A stretch of DNA of 64,000 nt from Prevotellaceae bacterium (GCA_021772015.1 JAETNS010000001.1:207462-271461); one strand, 5' to 3'; positions 46,664-56,595 are shown, numbered from the stretch's first letter. The notes: generated by a model from the letters alone, not told the origin. Translations and numbers: made by a program.

Positions 46664-48094
46664 TTATTTGAGGAGTTTCCCTTCTTCCTTCAGATAGTTG
46701 ACTATCGAGTAAAGGACACCGTTTATAAACTGTCCGCTGCGGGGTGTCGAATAATAATTGGCGATCTCGATATACTCGTTGAGGGTGACGGGGACAGGTA
46801 TCGAGGGGAAATTCAGCAATTCGGTTATGGCTGTGATGAGGATCACGATGTCGGTGAAAGCCAGACGCTCGGGATCCCATTGCGAGCCGTTGATGAACTT
46901 GTCGATATATGAGCGGTACTCCTCGCGGTTGTTGATGGCTCCCGTGAACAGTTCCGGGCCGAAATTCGCGTCATCGTCGTTTTTATAGACGGGAAGTATA
47001 TCGACGGAGCCATCTCCGGCATTGGCCATCTGTTTTATTGTCTTGAGGGTGAATGTCCCCATGACGGCGAGGTCATCGTTCCAATAGACCGACTTGTTCT
47101 CCATCCCTTCCGCAAGAGCGTCGGCGGGGAATATGACATTCTTGAGGATGCGCCGCCAGAACTCGCAGTCATCCTGGAATGTGGCGGCTTCAGCCTCCAT
47201 GTATTCATTATATATGTCGCTCTGGCGGACCGCGTCAAGCAGCTCCTTGAGCATGTAGTAGTCGCCATCCCATGCGATCGGATGATTTTTTACGTAGGCG
47301 GCGATTTCTTCCGACTCGCGGATTGCCTTCACATAGCGGTTGTCTATGAAACGCGTGTTGGGGTTCAGCTCCTCGTCGGTTGGGCAATATTTCTCCTTGG
47401 CGGCCTCGATGCGCTCGGCTTCCATGTCGGTCAGGTAACATGGGAGGAGCAGCAGGGAGATGTAAAGCTCATACGCTTTTTCAAGCGAGTCGTTCAGCGA
47501 TTTTCTGGCTTGGACGAGAGTGCTGCGGGTGTCTGAGAATGCGTTCAGGGTGTCTGCCGCCATGATGAACGCCTGGCGGAAACCGACCGAAGTGAAGTCT
47601 TCGTGGGTGCGGGCTTTTTCCAACAGGGCGGCATCTTTGGCCAGAACGGTAGACAGCAGTACTGTCCATAGCTTGACATCCTCGGCGAGGGTTTTCTTCC
47701 CTTTCTTTTTGCGGTAGTCTGCGTAGACGGCTGACTCTGTGATCTTGTGGTACAGGCCTTGCAGCACGCTGTCAAAGCTGTCGAGAGTGGGAGAGCCTTT
47801 GCCGATAAGTTCCCGGATAGAGAGGTCTGACGACAAGGCTTTGGCCAAGGCGGTGCCGGCCAGCATGTTCGACTCCCGGAGAGAGTCTATCGAGCCTCGG
47901 AGATTGCCGGGTCTGACCTTGCATCCTGACAACTGCAGTATAATCAGCAACAGGTCGAGATAGAGGCTGTATGCATACCGTGCGTCGCGGGTGTTCTTTT
48001 CCGGGGCGCTCTCGATATGGAATTCACTACGGGTAAGCAGGTAGGCGTAAAGCATCTGCACTACCTTTATGCGTATCAAAATTCGGTTGATCAT
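46664..48094 (-). CDS. nusB: NusB family protein, enlarged
   Basis: 476 residues, whereas ordinary NusB has about 140 and the Bacteroides form, as I recall it, about 300. The start 'MINRILIRIKVVQMLYAYL' and C-terminal 130 residues ('DIVILITAITELLNFPSIPV', 'YIEIANYYSTPRSGQFINGVL') are the two halves of the NusB fold. Between them lies a long helical insertion (about 50-340) without recognised motifs. NusB binds boxA RNA with S10 for antitermination on rRNA operons. The gene order nusB-yajC-ybbR-coaE supports the identity. The insertion's role is unknown. Confidence 0.85.
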   Translation of the reverse strand: MINRILIRIKVVQMLYAYLLTRSEFHIESAPEKNTRDARYAYSLYLDLLLIILQLSGCKVRPGNLRGSIDSLRESNMLAGTALAKALSSDLSIRELIGKGSPTLDSFDSVLQGLYHKITESAVYADYRKKKGKKTLAEDVKLWTVLLSTVLAKDAALLEKARTHEDFTSVGFRQAFIMAADTLNAFSDTRSTLVQARKSLNDSLEKAYELYISLLLLPCYLTDMEAERIEAAKEKYCPTDEELNPNTRFIDNRYVKAIRESEEIAAYVKNHPIAWDGDYYMLKELLDAVRQSDIYNEYMEAEAATFQDDCEFWRRILKNVIFPADALAEGMENKSVYWNDDLAVMGTFTLKTIKQMANAGDGSVDILPVYKNDDDANFGPELFTGAINNREEYRSYIDKFINGSQWDPERLAFTDIVILITAITELLNFPSIPVPVTLNEYIEIANYYSTPRSGQFINGVLYSIVNYLKEEGKLLK

Positions 48095-48197
48095 CAGTTG
48101 GAAATGTTCTGCTGTTCGGGGCGGCTCTGGCGCGCTCCGTTTTGACGGGCAAAGTTACGAAAAAATCGCCAACAATCTCAACGTCGGGAGGTGTTTT

Positions 48198-49070
48198 TTA
48201 TTCATCCCCCTTTGTCTCAGGGGCTGTATCGCCGGAAGTGCGGGCTATCTGGTCGCGTGCCACCTGCAATGTCGCTTCAAGCCGTTGTCGCTCCACCGCC
48301 AGTTCACGGGCGCGGCGTACAGCGCGTGCGTAGGCGTAAGTGTCGGCCAGAGCGTCTACCTGAATTGCCGGAAGTTTGATGGTGCGGGTTGATTTCCCCT
48401 CGAATGAAAGGGTCAAGGGATGGCCTGCATGGGCAAGCGCGAATTGGCCGATGGTGTCACTCTGGGCCGGGGAGAAGGTGATGATTTCCCCGCCGTCGAT
48501 GCGGTAGTTGCTTTCGCCGTCATACGGCACATCCGGGGTAGCTGCTGATGATGTCCCGTCTGACAAATAGATGCGGGTATGGTTCAAGGCCGGTTTTGCC
48601 GAGGATACTATATAAAATTCCCCGATCTCCGAGACGCGCCCCTGTATGGCTGTAGTAGACATGAATGATGGGTTATGGCCTTTGGCGGCCACCCAGTATC
48701 CTTCGAGCATCCGTGGTGTCTTCACCCATTTGAGCCTCGGTTTCAGCTTGTCGGCCTCCACTTTGTCGAAGGCCATCAGTGAGTCGTTTGTCGAGATCTG
48801 TAACAATGTTGCTTTCTCGATCACCTTCGGACGCAATGCCATGCTTTCTTTCTGCAGGGAAATTTCAGCGGGAAACTGTTTCTGGAGAGAGTCGAGCAGC
48901 AATGTGGCGCGGGAGTAGTCGGCATTCTCATAAGCCTGCGACGCTCCGTCAAGGAGAGCCTGCGCCTGTGGATCGGTCTTCTGGCCGGAGCATCCGGCAA
49001 ACAAAAGCAACACGCCGGCAAACGCGGTAGTTGTTTTATTGGTGATATTTGAAGTGTGGGTTGGCATCAT
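48198..49070 (-). CDS. Lipoprotein with coiled coil, unknown function
   Basis: 290 residues that I do not recognise as a family. A signal with lipobox 'LLLFAGCSG' (Cys about 27) makes it an envelope lipoprotein. Residues 30-110 are helical with a TPR-like 'ALLDGASQAYENADYSRAT'. The middle has beta-rich 'MLEGYWVAAKG' and 'IYLSDGTSSAA', and residues 240-275 form an Arg/Glu/Ala helix that could be a coiled coil. It has its own promoter at 49119-49150 and lies 103 bases upstream of nusB. Two start Mets (49070, 49067) are equally possible. Confidence 0.75.
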   Translation of the reverse strand: MMPTHTSNITNKTTTAFAGVLLLFAGCSGQKTDPQAQALLDGASQAYENADYSRATLLLDSLQKQFPAEISLQKESMALRPKVIEKATLLQISTNDSLMAFDKVEADKLKPRLKWVKTPRMLEGYWVAAKGHNPSFMSTTAIQGRVSEIGEFYIVSSAKPALNHTRIYLSDGTSSAATPDVPYDGESNYRIDGGEIITFSPAQSDTIGQFALAHAGHPLTLSFEGKSTRTIKLPAIQVDALADTYAYARAVRRARELAVERQRLEATLQVARDQIARTSGDTAPETKGDE

Positions 49071-49091
49071 GACAGTGTGTCAGGTATTTGT

Positions 49092-49144
49092 AAAAACAAT
49101 TCAACAAAACTCATACCTCAAAGGTAGTGAGTTTTGTTGAATTG
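49092..49144 (-). terminator. Terminator of the CotH gene
   Basis: 49097-49113 pairs exactly with 49128-49144 (17 bp), and TACC/GGTA extends the stem to 21 bp with one bulge and a five-base loop. On the minus strand TTTTTAC follows. The -7 box of the next gene lies within its loop. Confidence 0.85.
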
Positions 49145-49150
49145 ACCAAA
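49119..49150 (-). promoter_or_regulatory. Promoter of the lipoprotein gene, inside a terminator
   Basis: On the minus strand TTTG (49150-49147), 20-base spacer, TACCTTTG (49126-49119). The -7 box covers the top of the terminator hairpin of the upstream gene. Confidence 0.8.
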
Positions 49151-49177
49151 TACTATATTACCTTAAATTATGGGCTC

Positions 49178-52100
49178 TTAACGGAGCACGATCTTTGTAA
49201 CACGGTTGCCTTGCCGGCAGATATATACGCCCGGGGCAGTTTCATTGGGGTCGACCTTGGAGCCGGTAAGGTTGTAATAGGAGCGGGGTGCGTTGTCGTC
49301 AAGGTCCTCGCTGACAGAGTCGACCGCAGAGATGGTCCCGTCGCTGTTGACATAGAAAGAGTCAGTCTCACTGACGCGTCCGGCATGTTTCGCATACACG
49401 GTCACAAGGTGGTCCGCGTCGAGTGTAGTCTTGTCGAGAGACCACTCTTTGTCGGCGTTTATAAAGTTTGCCTGGGATACTGCCTGTCTCGGGGAGCCTG
49501 AGGGGGTGGTGATGATTTCATCTTTCACCATGAGTTTCCCGTAAGGCACAGTGAAACGTAATGATGACTGTGTGTCATGGATCACGGGAACAACCATTGC
49601 TGTATGATCCCCGGGAGTATAACCGATCTTTGTGTCGAAGTGGAAGATGATTTTCTTGCAGAAATCCTTTATATGAGCCACTTCCGCCTCGAAGCTGCCA
49701 CGGGCATATCTGTTGTCATGCACAATGGCGTTCAGGATCGGCCAACGCTCGAAATTCAGTTTCCGGGATTCGTCGATGAGAGAGGCATAGTAGTCGATCT
49801 GTCCGGCAAGGTAATCATAGCTGAGGCCATTGTCGCGGGCCGCTCCCCAGAGGTGTCGCAGTTCCTCGGCTGTCTGTGGATCTGCCATAATTTTGTCTGT
49901 GAAGTCCCGGAAGCCTCCGGCCACCGATTCCGTGATTTTGTAGAGATATCCCTCGTTGCCGGTGTATGCCTGGTGATCAAGATACCTGCTGTTGTCGAAT
50001 GCCACATCGAAGTCCCATGCCGGTCCGCTGTAGATATGGGGATCTCCTTGATCCTTGTACATGTTGAAGCTCCACATGACATCCTTGTTGCCTCCGATCT
50101 CGTTTGTCATCAGCAACTGGAGGAATGACTCGACATCAAACATCTCCCTGTAGCTTCCCTCGCCCGACAATTTGCCGTCTCGTACACGTGATGCCATGTC
50201 AGAGTAATAGTCGCTTATATATTTCAGGGGAGCGTCAGACTGGAACAGCACATCTTTGTCATCGGGGGCTTTCACCGTGACCGGAATGTTGTATCCTACG
50301 GATGTGAACCAGGTGCCCTGCGGCTCCTTGTCGGCATAAGCATCGACTTCGAGGAAATATCCGCCCGTCAGGGCTTCCCCTCCGGCCTGAGCTTCCTCAA
50401 GTGTCATCTCATGGATGTTCACGCGGTTCTTGTCGACCTCTTTGGAGTCGGCAAGCTGGTAGCATCCCCGGTATTCGCCGTTGAGGATGACATCGACGGG
50501 GGTGCAGAAAGGCACATACTCCATGCCCAACATGCGGGCGATGTCGAATGCCACAAGGTTGCGCATCAGCGTCTTGTCTCCGTAATTGTTGAGCAGCTCC
50601 CATTTCTTTTTGTTTGCCTTGGCGGCGGCAAGCGGCTTGTTCTTCTTGTCAAACTTCATTCGCAGGGGGCGTTTGGGGAATGTACGGCTGTAATTGCCCC
50701 GTTCTCGGGTGATACCTGACCCGCTGACCAGCGAACCGTCTGAATCTATAACTGTCAAGGTCGCGACCAGGTCATCCTCCTTGTCGGGATCGGCATATTG
50801 GTCATGCGGTTCCTCCATGTCGACAGTGTTGAGGATCACAGTAGGCAGGTTGGTGAAGCGGTACAGGTTGGAGTCATCTCCCGCGCCTTTCTCTCCGAAA
50901 AAGCGCAGTTCGGCCATTTCGGCATGAGATCCCTCGCTGCCACCTGCTCCATTGCCGCCCTCGGGATTTGTCAGTCGGCGGGGACCTACATAACGGATGT
51001 AACGGAACCCGCGTGAACAGGTGATTTCCGCCTCATTCCATTCTCCCGCTCCTTTTGAGCTACGGATGATATATATAGGAAGCGCGTCGGAGAAATCCTC
51101 TTTGTTGGCCCCTTCGAAGACACCGAGATTGACTTTCCAGGAGTCGTTGTCTGCTGTCATCCATTTAACTTTACGGATCACATATTGCTCTCCGAGATCG
51201 AGTCCGGCCCATGCCCGGTCTGCCCGGACGGCGCGGAAAGCGGTCTCTGCGGAGTTGTCAAAGAGTAGCGGAATGTCGGTCTTGGGGGCGACACCCATTG
51301 GGATTCCACCCAGTCCTTCATTGGGATTTACAGGATCAGGCACCGGATCGGGAAGTTCTTCGACATCTACTGTCTGATTGCCCGGAATAAGTTCTATTTT
51401 TGTGAAAGTCACGTCATGTCCCTCAAGACACAGTCCATATAGTTTAAGATACTTGACCATCTCCTCGGTGAGCTTCACATTAATAGCGAGGTTGTTGCCT
51501 TGTGGCAGGTCGGCGTATATGCCGTTGTTGGTGACGGTGGCATAAAGATGGCAGCTCTCGGATGAGGAATTGGCATCAACCGACCCGTCTCTCTTTGGCG
51601 CGTATATCTGAGCCTGCCCTCCGGAGGAGGTGTAAGTGATCACAAAGTCATCACCTGCTTTGATCTCAGAGAAGCGTTCCTTCCCGATGTGATGTTTGTC
51701 TCCCCATTTGTTCAGCGCCCAGTTGCCGGAGGCAAGTTCTGAAGGCTGGTGGTCATTGGGGGTGATCAGGGTGAACTCCCTCATTGTGTAGGAGCCGGCA
51801 TTCTCGAATTTGAAGACTATTTTCTCGACAGTCTTGCCGGAGTCGAACAGGTATGTCGCGCTTTGCGGCTGATTGGTCGCTTCAAGATATGTGCCGTCGG
51901 TATAGTTCACATAGACCATTTTGTTGCCGGCTCCGTCGGCGGTCACGTCAATGTGGACTCCTGTGTAACCGTCAAGGGGAAAATCAGAATGGTCGGCAAT
52001 AAAGTCTATTCCCGCGCCTGCCCAGTCTGCGGTGACATTGACAATGTAGGATCCATCGCTTTTCTTTTCGACCGAAGTGCCGGGCCATTCGGTTCCATTG

Positions 52101-52189
52101 ACCCAGGGCATGACATTGAGATTGTCGGCCGCGGAGAGAGCTAAGGGTGCTGCTCCAAGCAGCACCGCGATTAGCATTTGTTTGATCAT
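49178..52189 (-). CDS. Secreted CotH-kinase family protein
   Basis: 1003 residues with a signal peptide (1-20). An N-terminal beta-rich half includes a discoidin-like domain (about 300-430, 'NSAETAFRAVRADRAWAGLDLG' split by loops). The CotH domain covers about 450-790: 'RGNYSRTFPKRPLRMKF', 'WELLNNYGDKTLMRNLVAFD', 'GGYFLEVDAY' and 'PAWDFDVAF', with the DFD metal-binding motif. CotH proteins of spore formers are protein kinases; the bacterial relatives are common in secreted proteins but little studied. The tail 'APGVYICRQGNRVTKIVLR' resembles a type IX sorting signal, like that of the amylase at 33563. Substrate unknown. Confidence 0.88.
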   Translation of the reverse strand: MIKQMLIAVLLGAAPLALSAADNLNVMPWVNGTEWPGTSVEKKSDGSYIVNVTADWAGAGIDFIADHSDFPLDGYTGVHIDVTADGAGNKMVYVNYTDGTYLEATNQPQSATYLFDSGKTVEKIVFKFENAGSYTMREFTLITPNDHQPSELASGNWALNKWGDKHHIGKERFSEIKAGDDFVITYTSSGGQAQIYAPKRDGSVDANSSSESCHLYATVTNNGIYADLPQGNNLAINVKLTEEMVKYLKLYGLCLEGHDVTFTKIELIPGNQTVDVEELPDPVPDPVNPNEGLGGIPMGVAPKTDIPLLFDNSAETAFRAVRADRAWAGLDLGEQYVIRKVKWMTADNDSWKVNLGVFEGANKEDFSDALPIYIIRSSKGAGEWNEAEITCSRGFRYIRYVGPRRLTNPEGGNGAGGSEGSHAEMAELRFFGEKGAGDDSNLYRFTNLPTVILNTVDMEEPHDQYADPDKEDDLVATLTVIDSDGSLVSGSGITRERGNYSRTFPKRPLRMKFDKKNKPLAAAKANKKKWELLNNYGDKTLMRNLVAFDIARMLGMEYVPFCTPVDVILNGEYRGCYQLADSKEVDKNRVNIHEMTLEEAQAGGEALTGGYFLEVDAYADKEPQGTWFTSVGYNIPVTVKAPDDKDVLFQSDAPLKYISDYYSDMASRVRDGKLSGEGSYREMFDVESFLQLLMTNEIGGNKDVMWSFNMYKDQGDPHIYSGPAWDFDVAFDNSRYLDHQAYTGNEGYLYKITESVAGGFRDFTDKIMADPQTAEELRHLWGAARDNGLSYDYLAGQIDYYASLIDESRKLNFERWPILNAIVHDNRYARGSFEAEVAHIKDFCKKIIFHFDTKIGYTPGDHTAMVVPVIHDTQSSLRFTVPYGKLMVKDEIITTPSGSPRQAVSQANFINADKEWSLDKTTLDADHLVTVYAKHAGRVSETDSFYVNSDGTISAVDSVSEDLDDNAPRSYYNLTGSKVDPNETAPGVYICRQGNRVTKIVLR

Positions 52190-52238
52190 GGTTGAAATTG
52201 AGTTAGTTTAGGGTAAGGACCGGAAATATCCGATACCA

Positions 52239-52246
52239 CAAAGGTA
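52239..52246 (-). promoter_or_regulatory. Possible -7 box of the CotH gene
   Basis: TACCTTTG on the minus strand, about 50 bases before the ATG at 52189; no good -33 match was found at the right distance. Confidence 0.45.
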
Positions 52247-52350
52247 CATTCTTTGTGACCCTGAAACTGATACAATTTTACCAATTCCTTGACCTATTTC
52301 TCCAAAACTGGTGGCGGATCGCGCAGGCAGGGGGGGATGGAGATGTCTGT

Positions 52351-54615
52351 TCAGCGTGTACGCGAGACTTCTTTAACCCCTTTGATGGTCTTGATTTTCC
52401 TTACAAGGGCGTTGAGCGAGTCAGTATCCTGCACCCCGACTGTAAGATGTCCTTGGAAAAGGCCGTCGTTGGAGTCTATCGATATCGCGCGGAGCGACAT
52501 GTTCTTCTCCTTGTTTATTATGGAGGTGATGTTGGTCACAATCCCGATGTCATCCTGCCCCACGACGCGGAGGGTGACACCCATCTGTGAGCCGACTTTG
52601 CCCGACCAGCGGGTAGTGATGACACGATAGGGATAACGTTCGCGAATATTGCGTGAGTTGGGGCAGTCGGCGCGATGGATCTTGATAACACCTTCGGCTG
52701 ACACGAAACCGAAGACGTCGTCTCCGTATATAGGATTGCAGCATTTGGCGAAACGGTAGTTTATACCCTTTATGTCGTTCCCGATGACAAGCACATCATC
52801 GCCCGAGGTGTCGGATTCGTCAGGCTGGGCGGTCTGGAGGTTGAACTCTTCGGCCGACACACGCTCGGGATGGCTGTCATGGGGCTGTGTGTCGAAGTTG
52901 ACATAACGCTCCATGACATCGTTGACATCCAGCCGCCCTTCGGCGATCTCGTTGAAGAAGTCGGTCATGTTGCGGTAGCCCATCTTCTTGACGAGCTTGC
53001 TGACGGATGCCTCGTCGAACTCCACTTTTCGGTTCTTCAGTCGGCGCATCAACATCTCGCGTCCCAGCTCGGCCGACTTGTTCTGACGCTCTTTCAAAGT
53101 CTGCCGGATCTTTGTGCGGGCTTTAGAGGTGGCCACTATATTGATCCAGTCAGGTTTGGGCGACTGGTTGGCGGAAGTCTGTATCTCCACCGTGTCGCCG
53201 CTGCGCAGACGGTAGGTCAGTTTCTCGTTCTTCCCGTTGACGCGTCCGCCGGTACATTGGCTGCCGACATTGGTGTGGATATGGAATGCGAAATCGAGCA
53301 GTGTAGCTCCCGCAGGAAGGCGGAACAGGTCGCCACGTGGGGTGAAGACAAACACCTCCTTGTCGTAGATGTCCATCTTGAAATTGCGCATCAGCTCCAT
53401 CGGCCCGGAATCGACATCCTCCAGGAGGTCACGGATCTTGTTCATCCATGAATCGAGCACCTCCTCGCTTTTTATTCCCTTGTAACGCCAATGGGCGGCA
53501 AGTCCTTTCTCTGCCACGAGATCCATGCGGCGTGTACGGATCTGGACCTCCACCCACTTGCCGTCAGGGCCGGCCACGGTGATATGCAACGACTCGTAAC
53601 CGTTGCTTTTCGGCACTGATATCCAGTCTTTCATACGTGACGGGTTGGGCTGGTACATATCGGTCACGATCGAGTATGCCAGCCAGCAGTCACTTTTCTC
53701 CTTTTCGGGAGGGGTGTCTATTATGATGCGTATCGCGAAGAGGTCATAGATATGGTCGATGTCGTTTTTCTGTTTCTTGATCTTGTTCCAGATCGAGAAA
53801 ATCGACTTGGTCCGGCCTTTTATCTCGAAGTTCAACCCTTGTGACTGCAGCTTCTCGCGCAGGGGGGCTATGAAGGCCGAGATGTATGCGTCACGGCTGT
53901 TTTTACGTTCGTTGAGTTGCCGGGCTATGTCTGTGTAGGTCGAGCGGTCGGTATATTTGAGCGACATGTCCTCAAGTTCCGACTTTATGGAATAAAGTCC
54001 CAGACGATGGGCCAGCGAAGCGTAAAGGTAGTTCGACTCCACGGCAATGTCGCGGACAAGCCGTTCGGCTGGATGATGGTTGATAAGCTTCATCAGCACA
54101 AGCCGGTCGACGATCATCATGATTATCACCCGGATATCGTCGGCAAACGCCATCAGCAGGCGGCGGAAGTTCTCCGATTCCGGGGTAGTGCCGCGTGAAT
54201 AGAGGGAGGCTACATTCAGCAGTCCCTTTACCATCTTGGCGACATCCGCGCCCCATTCCTCCTCGATTTGTCCCATTGTCAGGAACTCTCCGTCGCAGAG
54301 GCGGAAAAGGAGCATTGCCAGAATCACATTGCGGTTGGGGCTGACACGGCGGCAGAAGGCATCGGCGCTCTGCAATGCCCGTATGAGGGAACTGAACCCG
54401 AAACGGTCACGGGAGAATATTCCTTCGACTGCTCCACGGGTTATGAGCGATCGCAGCTTACGGTCGGATGCCGGTTCGGTTATCTCGCGGGCTGAACGGC
54501 ATAATGAGAGATACAGCGATGGCAGTGAGGCCAATTCAGCGTCGTTGAGCTTGTTGGCCTCACGCAGGTTGTCTGGCGGAGCTGCTTTTTCTTTGATGTT
54601 GTTTTTGTCTTCCAT
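52351..54615 (-). CDS. RelA/SpoT homologue with degenerate hydrolase domain
   Basis: 754 residues with the long RSH layout: pseudo-hydrolase (about 40-200), (p)ppGpp synthetase (about 250-380), TGS ('VFVFTPRGDLFRLPAGATLLDFAFH', about 415-470), a helical/zinc-finger-like part and an ACT domain at the end. The synthetase has 'YDLFAIRIIID', 'PKSNGYESLHITV' and 'VEVQIRTRRMD'. The HD residues of the hydrolase are missing: where Rel has 'LLHD', this has 'FRLCDG', and the 'DRLHNMRTL' motif reads 'DRLVLMKLI'. It is therefore probably a synthetase-only enzyme; Bacteroidetes usually also have a bifunctional Rel elsewhere. Confidence 0.93.
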   Translation of the reverse strand: MEDKNNIKEKAAPPDNLREANKLNDAELASLPSLYLSLCRSAREITEPASDRKLRSLITRGAVEGIFSRDRFGFSSLIRALQSADAFCRRVSPNRNVILAMLLFRLCDGEFLTMGQIEEEWGADVAKMVKGLLNVASLYSRGTTPESENFRRLLMAFADDIRVIIMMIVDRLVLMKLINHHPAERLVRDIAVESNYLYASLAHRLGLYSIKSELEDMSLKYTDRSTYTDIARQLNERKNSRDAYISAFIAPLREKLQSQGLNFEIKGRTKSIFSIWNKIKKQKNDIDHIYDLFAIRIIIDTPPEKEKSDCWLAYSIVTDMYQPNPSRMKDWISVPKSNGYESLHITVAGPDGKWVEVQIRTRRMDLVAEKGLAAHWRYKGIKSEEVLDSWMNKIRDLLEDVDSGPMELMRNFKMDIYDKEVFVFTPRGDLFRLPAGATLLDFAFHIHTNVGSQCTGGRVNGKNEKLTYRLRSGDTVEIQTSANQSPKPDWINIVATSKARTKIRQTLKERQNKSAELGREMLMRRLKNRKVEFDEASVSKLVKKMGYRNMTDFFNEIAEGRLDVNDVMERYVNFDTQPHDSHPERVSAEEFNLQTAQPDESDTSGDDVLVIGNDIKGINYRFAKCCNPIYGDDVFGFVSAEGVIKIHRADCPNSRNIRERYPYRVITTRWSGKVGSQMGVTLRVVGQDDIGIVTNITSIINKEKNMSLRAISIDSNDGLFQGHLTVGVQDTDSLNALVRKIKTIKGVKEVSRTR

Positions 54616-54719
54616 AAACGCACCCGGGGATGAATTGTGGCTGAATTATTCGCAAAATTAACAAAAATGGTTTAGAATCCAAAACGCAAACAATCCTCGC
54701 GGCGCAAATGTTGACGTTT

Positions 54720-55898
54720 CTACCAAATTTTACGGATGACGCGTCTGACCACCATGCCGCTCAGCAGTGTGAGCGACAACATGGCGGCTGTCATTATGCC
54801 GATGGTCGGCCAGACCGAAGCACTCCCCATCCCCAGGGCTGAAAGTTTCGTTTCCCATAAACCGGAAGCCACGGCTGTCGCGGTGGTGGCGAGAAGTGTG
54901 ACCGAAAGGTTTACAATGAGAATCAGTCGTATATAATACCCGGAAAGTTCATTCGGGGAATAACCGAGGTTTATCAACCCGGCAAGGGTCGGCCTGCTTT
55001 TCTGCAACAGGAGGAATATGCTTAGGATAAGCAGTCCGACAGACAGCAGGCATATGAGTATTCCGATTGCCATCACGGCCCCGGTGGTGATCCGCAGGAA
55101 GTGACAGAGCCGCCCTTGTGCCTCCCCGTCACCCGATTCCTCAAGACCTTTCGATTCGAGATACCGGCTGATTTCGGGGTTGCCCGGATCATGAAGACGA
55201 GTTATAACCCGGTTGGGTGAAGGCTCTGTTGTCGGTGAAAAGCGTTTGTTGGCCCAGCGGACAAATTCTTCCGGGACAGCGATGGTGTTAAGACGTGAGG
55301 AAAAACCGACGATTCTGCCCGGTAAAGATTGTGACAGACCGTTGCCGCTGACGGTAACTTTCAACGGAGCCATTGAGACAGTGGTTTCGTCAAGGATCGG
55401 CAGTCCTCTGGCCGGGGCGAATCCGAAGTTGTAAAGGGCGAGATAGTCGCGTGGAAGTATAATCGTCACTTCCGGGTCTTCCGGGTCGAAACCCCAGTCT
55501 TGTGGTCGGATGTCGAGATATCCCTCCGGGATACCTTCAAAAAACAGAGCGGTGGAGAATCCGTGTCCGCCAAACGACAGCCCTACAGTCACATCGAAGC
55601 CGGCCGGGATAAATGGGGCTGCTCCGTCAGACCACGGCTGTCCTGCGAGATCTCCAATTTCTGCAGCTGTTATTCCTTGTTCCGTTCCTCCGAAAAAAGA
55701 TGGCTGGGTTTTACGGGAAACGACCATATATCGTGCCGCTCCGAAAGGGTCCTCTCCGTCTCGGCCGGCATCCTGTGAGACATCCCGGTAGAACTGGAGC
55801 GCGATGCCGACGATGAGCAGTCCGACGAGGTTAGCCACTGCGTACGCTCCGATTTGCCAGTGGTTTATATTGGTTCTTAAAAGTTTCCAGACCATCAT
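54720..55898 (-). CDS. ABC transporter permease (FtsX-like)
   Basis: 392 residues from the ATG at 55898 ('MMVWKLLRTNIN'); the frame is open 18 codons further and would then overlap the upstream gene. There is an N-terminal membrane segment, a long periplasmic domain (about 50-270), and three C-terminal membrane segments with the FtsX-type 'LLLQKSRPTLAGLINLGYSPNELSGYY'. Its ATPase is encoded just upstream (55933) and a lipoprotein before that, suggesting a MacB/LolE-type machine that moves lipoproteins or acts mechanically. Only one permease is seen. Confidence 0.85.
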   Translation of the reverse strand: MMVWKLLRTNINHWQIGAYAVANLVGLLIVGIALQFYRDVSQDAGRDGEDPFGAARYMVVSRKTQPSFFGGTEQGITAAEIGDLAGQPWSDGAAPFIPAGFDVTVGLSFGGHGFSTALFFEGIPEGYLDIRPQDWGFDPEDPEVTIILPRDYLALYNFGFAPARGLPILDETTVSMAPLKVTVSGNGLSQSLPGRIVGFSSRLNTIAVPEEFVRWANKRFSPTTEPSPNRVITRLHDPGNPEISRYLESKGLEESGDGEAQGRLCHFLRITTGAVMAIGILICLLSVGLLILSIFLLLQKSRPTLAGLINLGYSPNELSGYYIRLILIVNLSVTLLATTATAVASGLWETKLSALGMGSASVWPTIGIMTAAMLSLTLLSGMVVRRVIRKIW

Positions 55899-55932
55899 GG
55901 ATGTGTTGTAGTGAAAAATTCCCTGTTGGTTG

Positions 55933-56595
55933 TCATAATGAGAGGATCTCACACCCCGGCAGCTTAAGGTCGTTTCCTACGGAGGTGACAATGACGGTCG
56001 CGTTGTTGCGCTCCGATTCCTGCTCTACAAGTCGCGCTGCAGCTTGGTTGGCATTGTCGTCGAGATGGCTTACCGGCTCGTCGAGGATAAGTAGGCTGAA
56101 TGGCTGGCACAGGGTTCTGACCAATCCGACGCGTTGTTGCTGACCGATGGATAGCTTTCCGGCAGGACGGTCTGCGAATGCGCCCATTCCGACAGCTTCC
56201 AGCATTGCCATGATTTGGGGCTTGGTCTTGCAGTCGGTCATCCGATTCTTCAGAAGAATGTTTTCCATCACTGTCAGCGGGGCGAAAAGACCTGTCTCCT
56301 GTGGAAGATAGGCGATGGATTCGCGCCGCAATTTTATCCAGTCGTTTTTAGACAGACTGTCAGCCTTTCCTCCCGCGACAGTCATAGTGCCGGCGTAATC
56401 GGTACGTGCTCCGTAGAGATAGGCGCAGAGAGATGACTTCCCTTTCCCTGACTCGGCCCGGATCATGTATCTGTGGCCGGGCAGGAACTCCCGGTCCTCG
56501 GTCAGCCATATCTCCGAGTCGGAATGCAGTCTCTTTTCGGGAATGAAGACTGCCGGAAGCATGTCATTCAATATTATCGGGGTTGCAGATCTCAT
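55933..56595 (-). CDS. ABC transporter ATP-binding protein
   Basis: 220 residues from the ATG at 56595, which overlaps the upstream stop as ATGA. Walker A reads 'AESGKGKSS', with Ala for the first Gly; the signature is 'LSIGQQQR' and Walker B 'LLILDEPVSHLD'. The H-loop position reads 'TSVGND', so the usual His is absent, which may reduce or alter ATP hydrolysis. It pairs with the permease at 54720. The N-terminal end of the open frame upstream is not translated. Confidence 0.88.
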   Translation of the reverse strand: MRSATPIILNDMLPAVFIPEKRLHSDSEIWLTEDREFLPGHRYMIRAESGKGKSSLCAYLYGARTDYAGTMTVAGGKADSLSKNDWIKLRRESIAYLPQETGLFAPLTVMENILLKNRMTDCKTKPQIMAMLEAVGMGAFADRPAGKLSIGQQQRVGLVRTLCQPFSLLILDEPVSHLDDNANQAAARLVEQESERNNATVIVTSVGNDLKLPGCEILSL

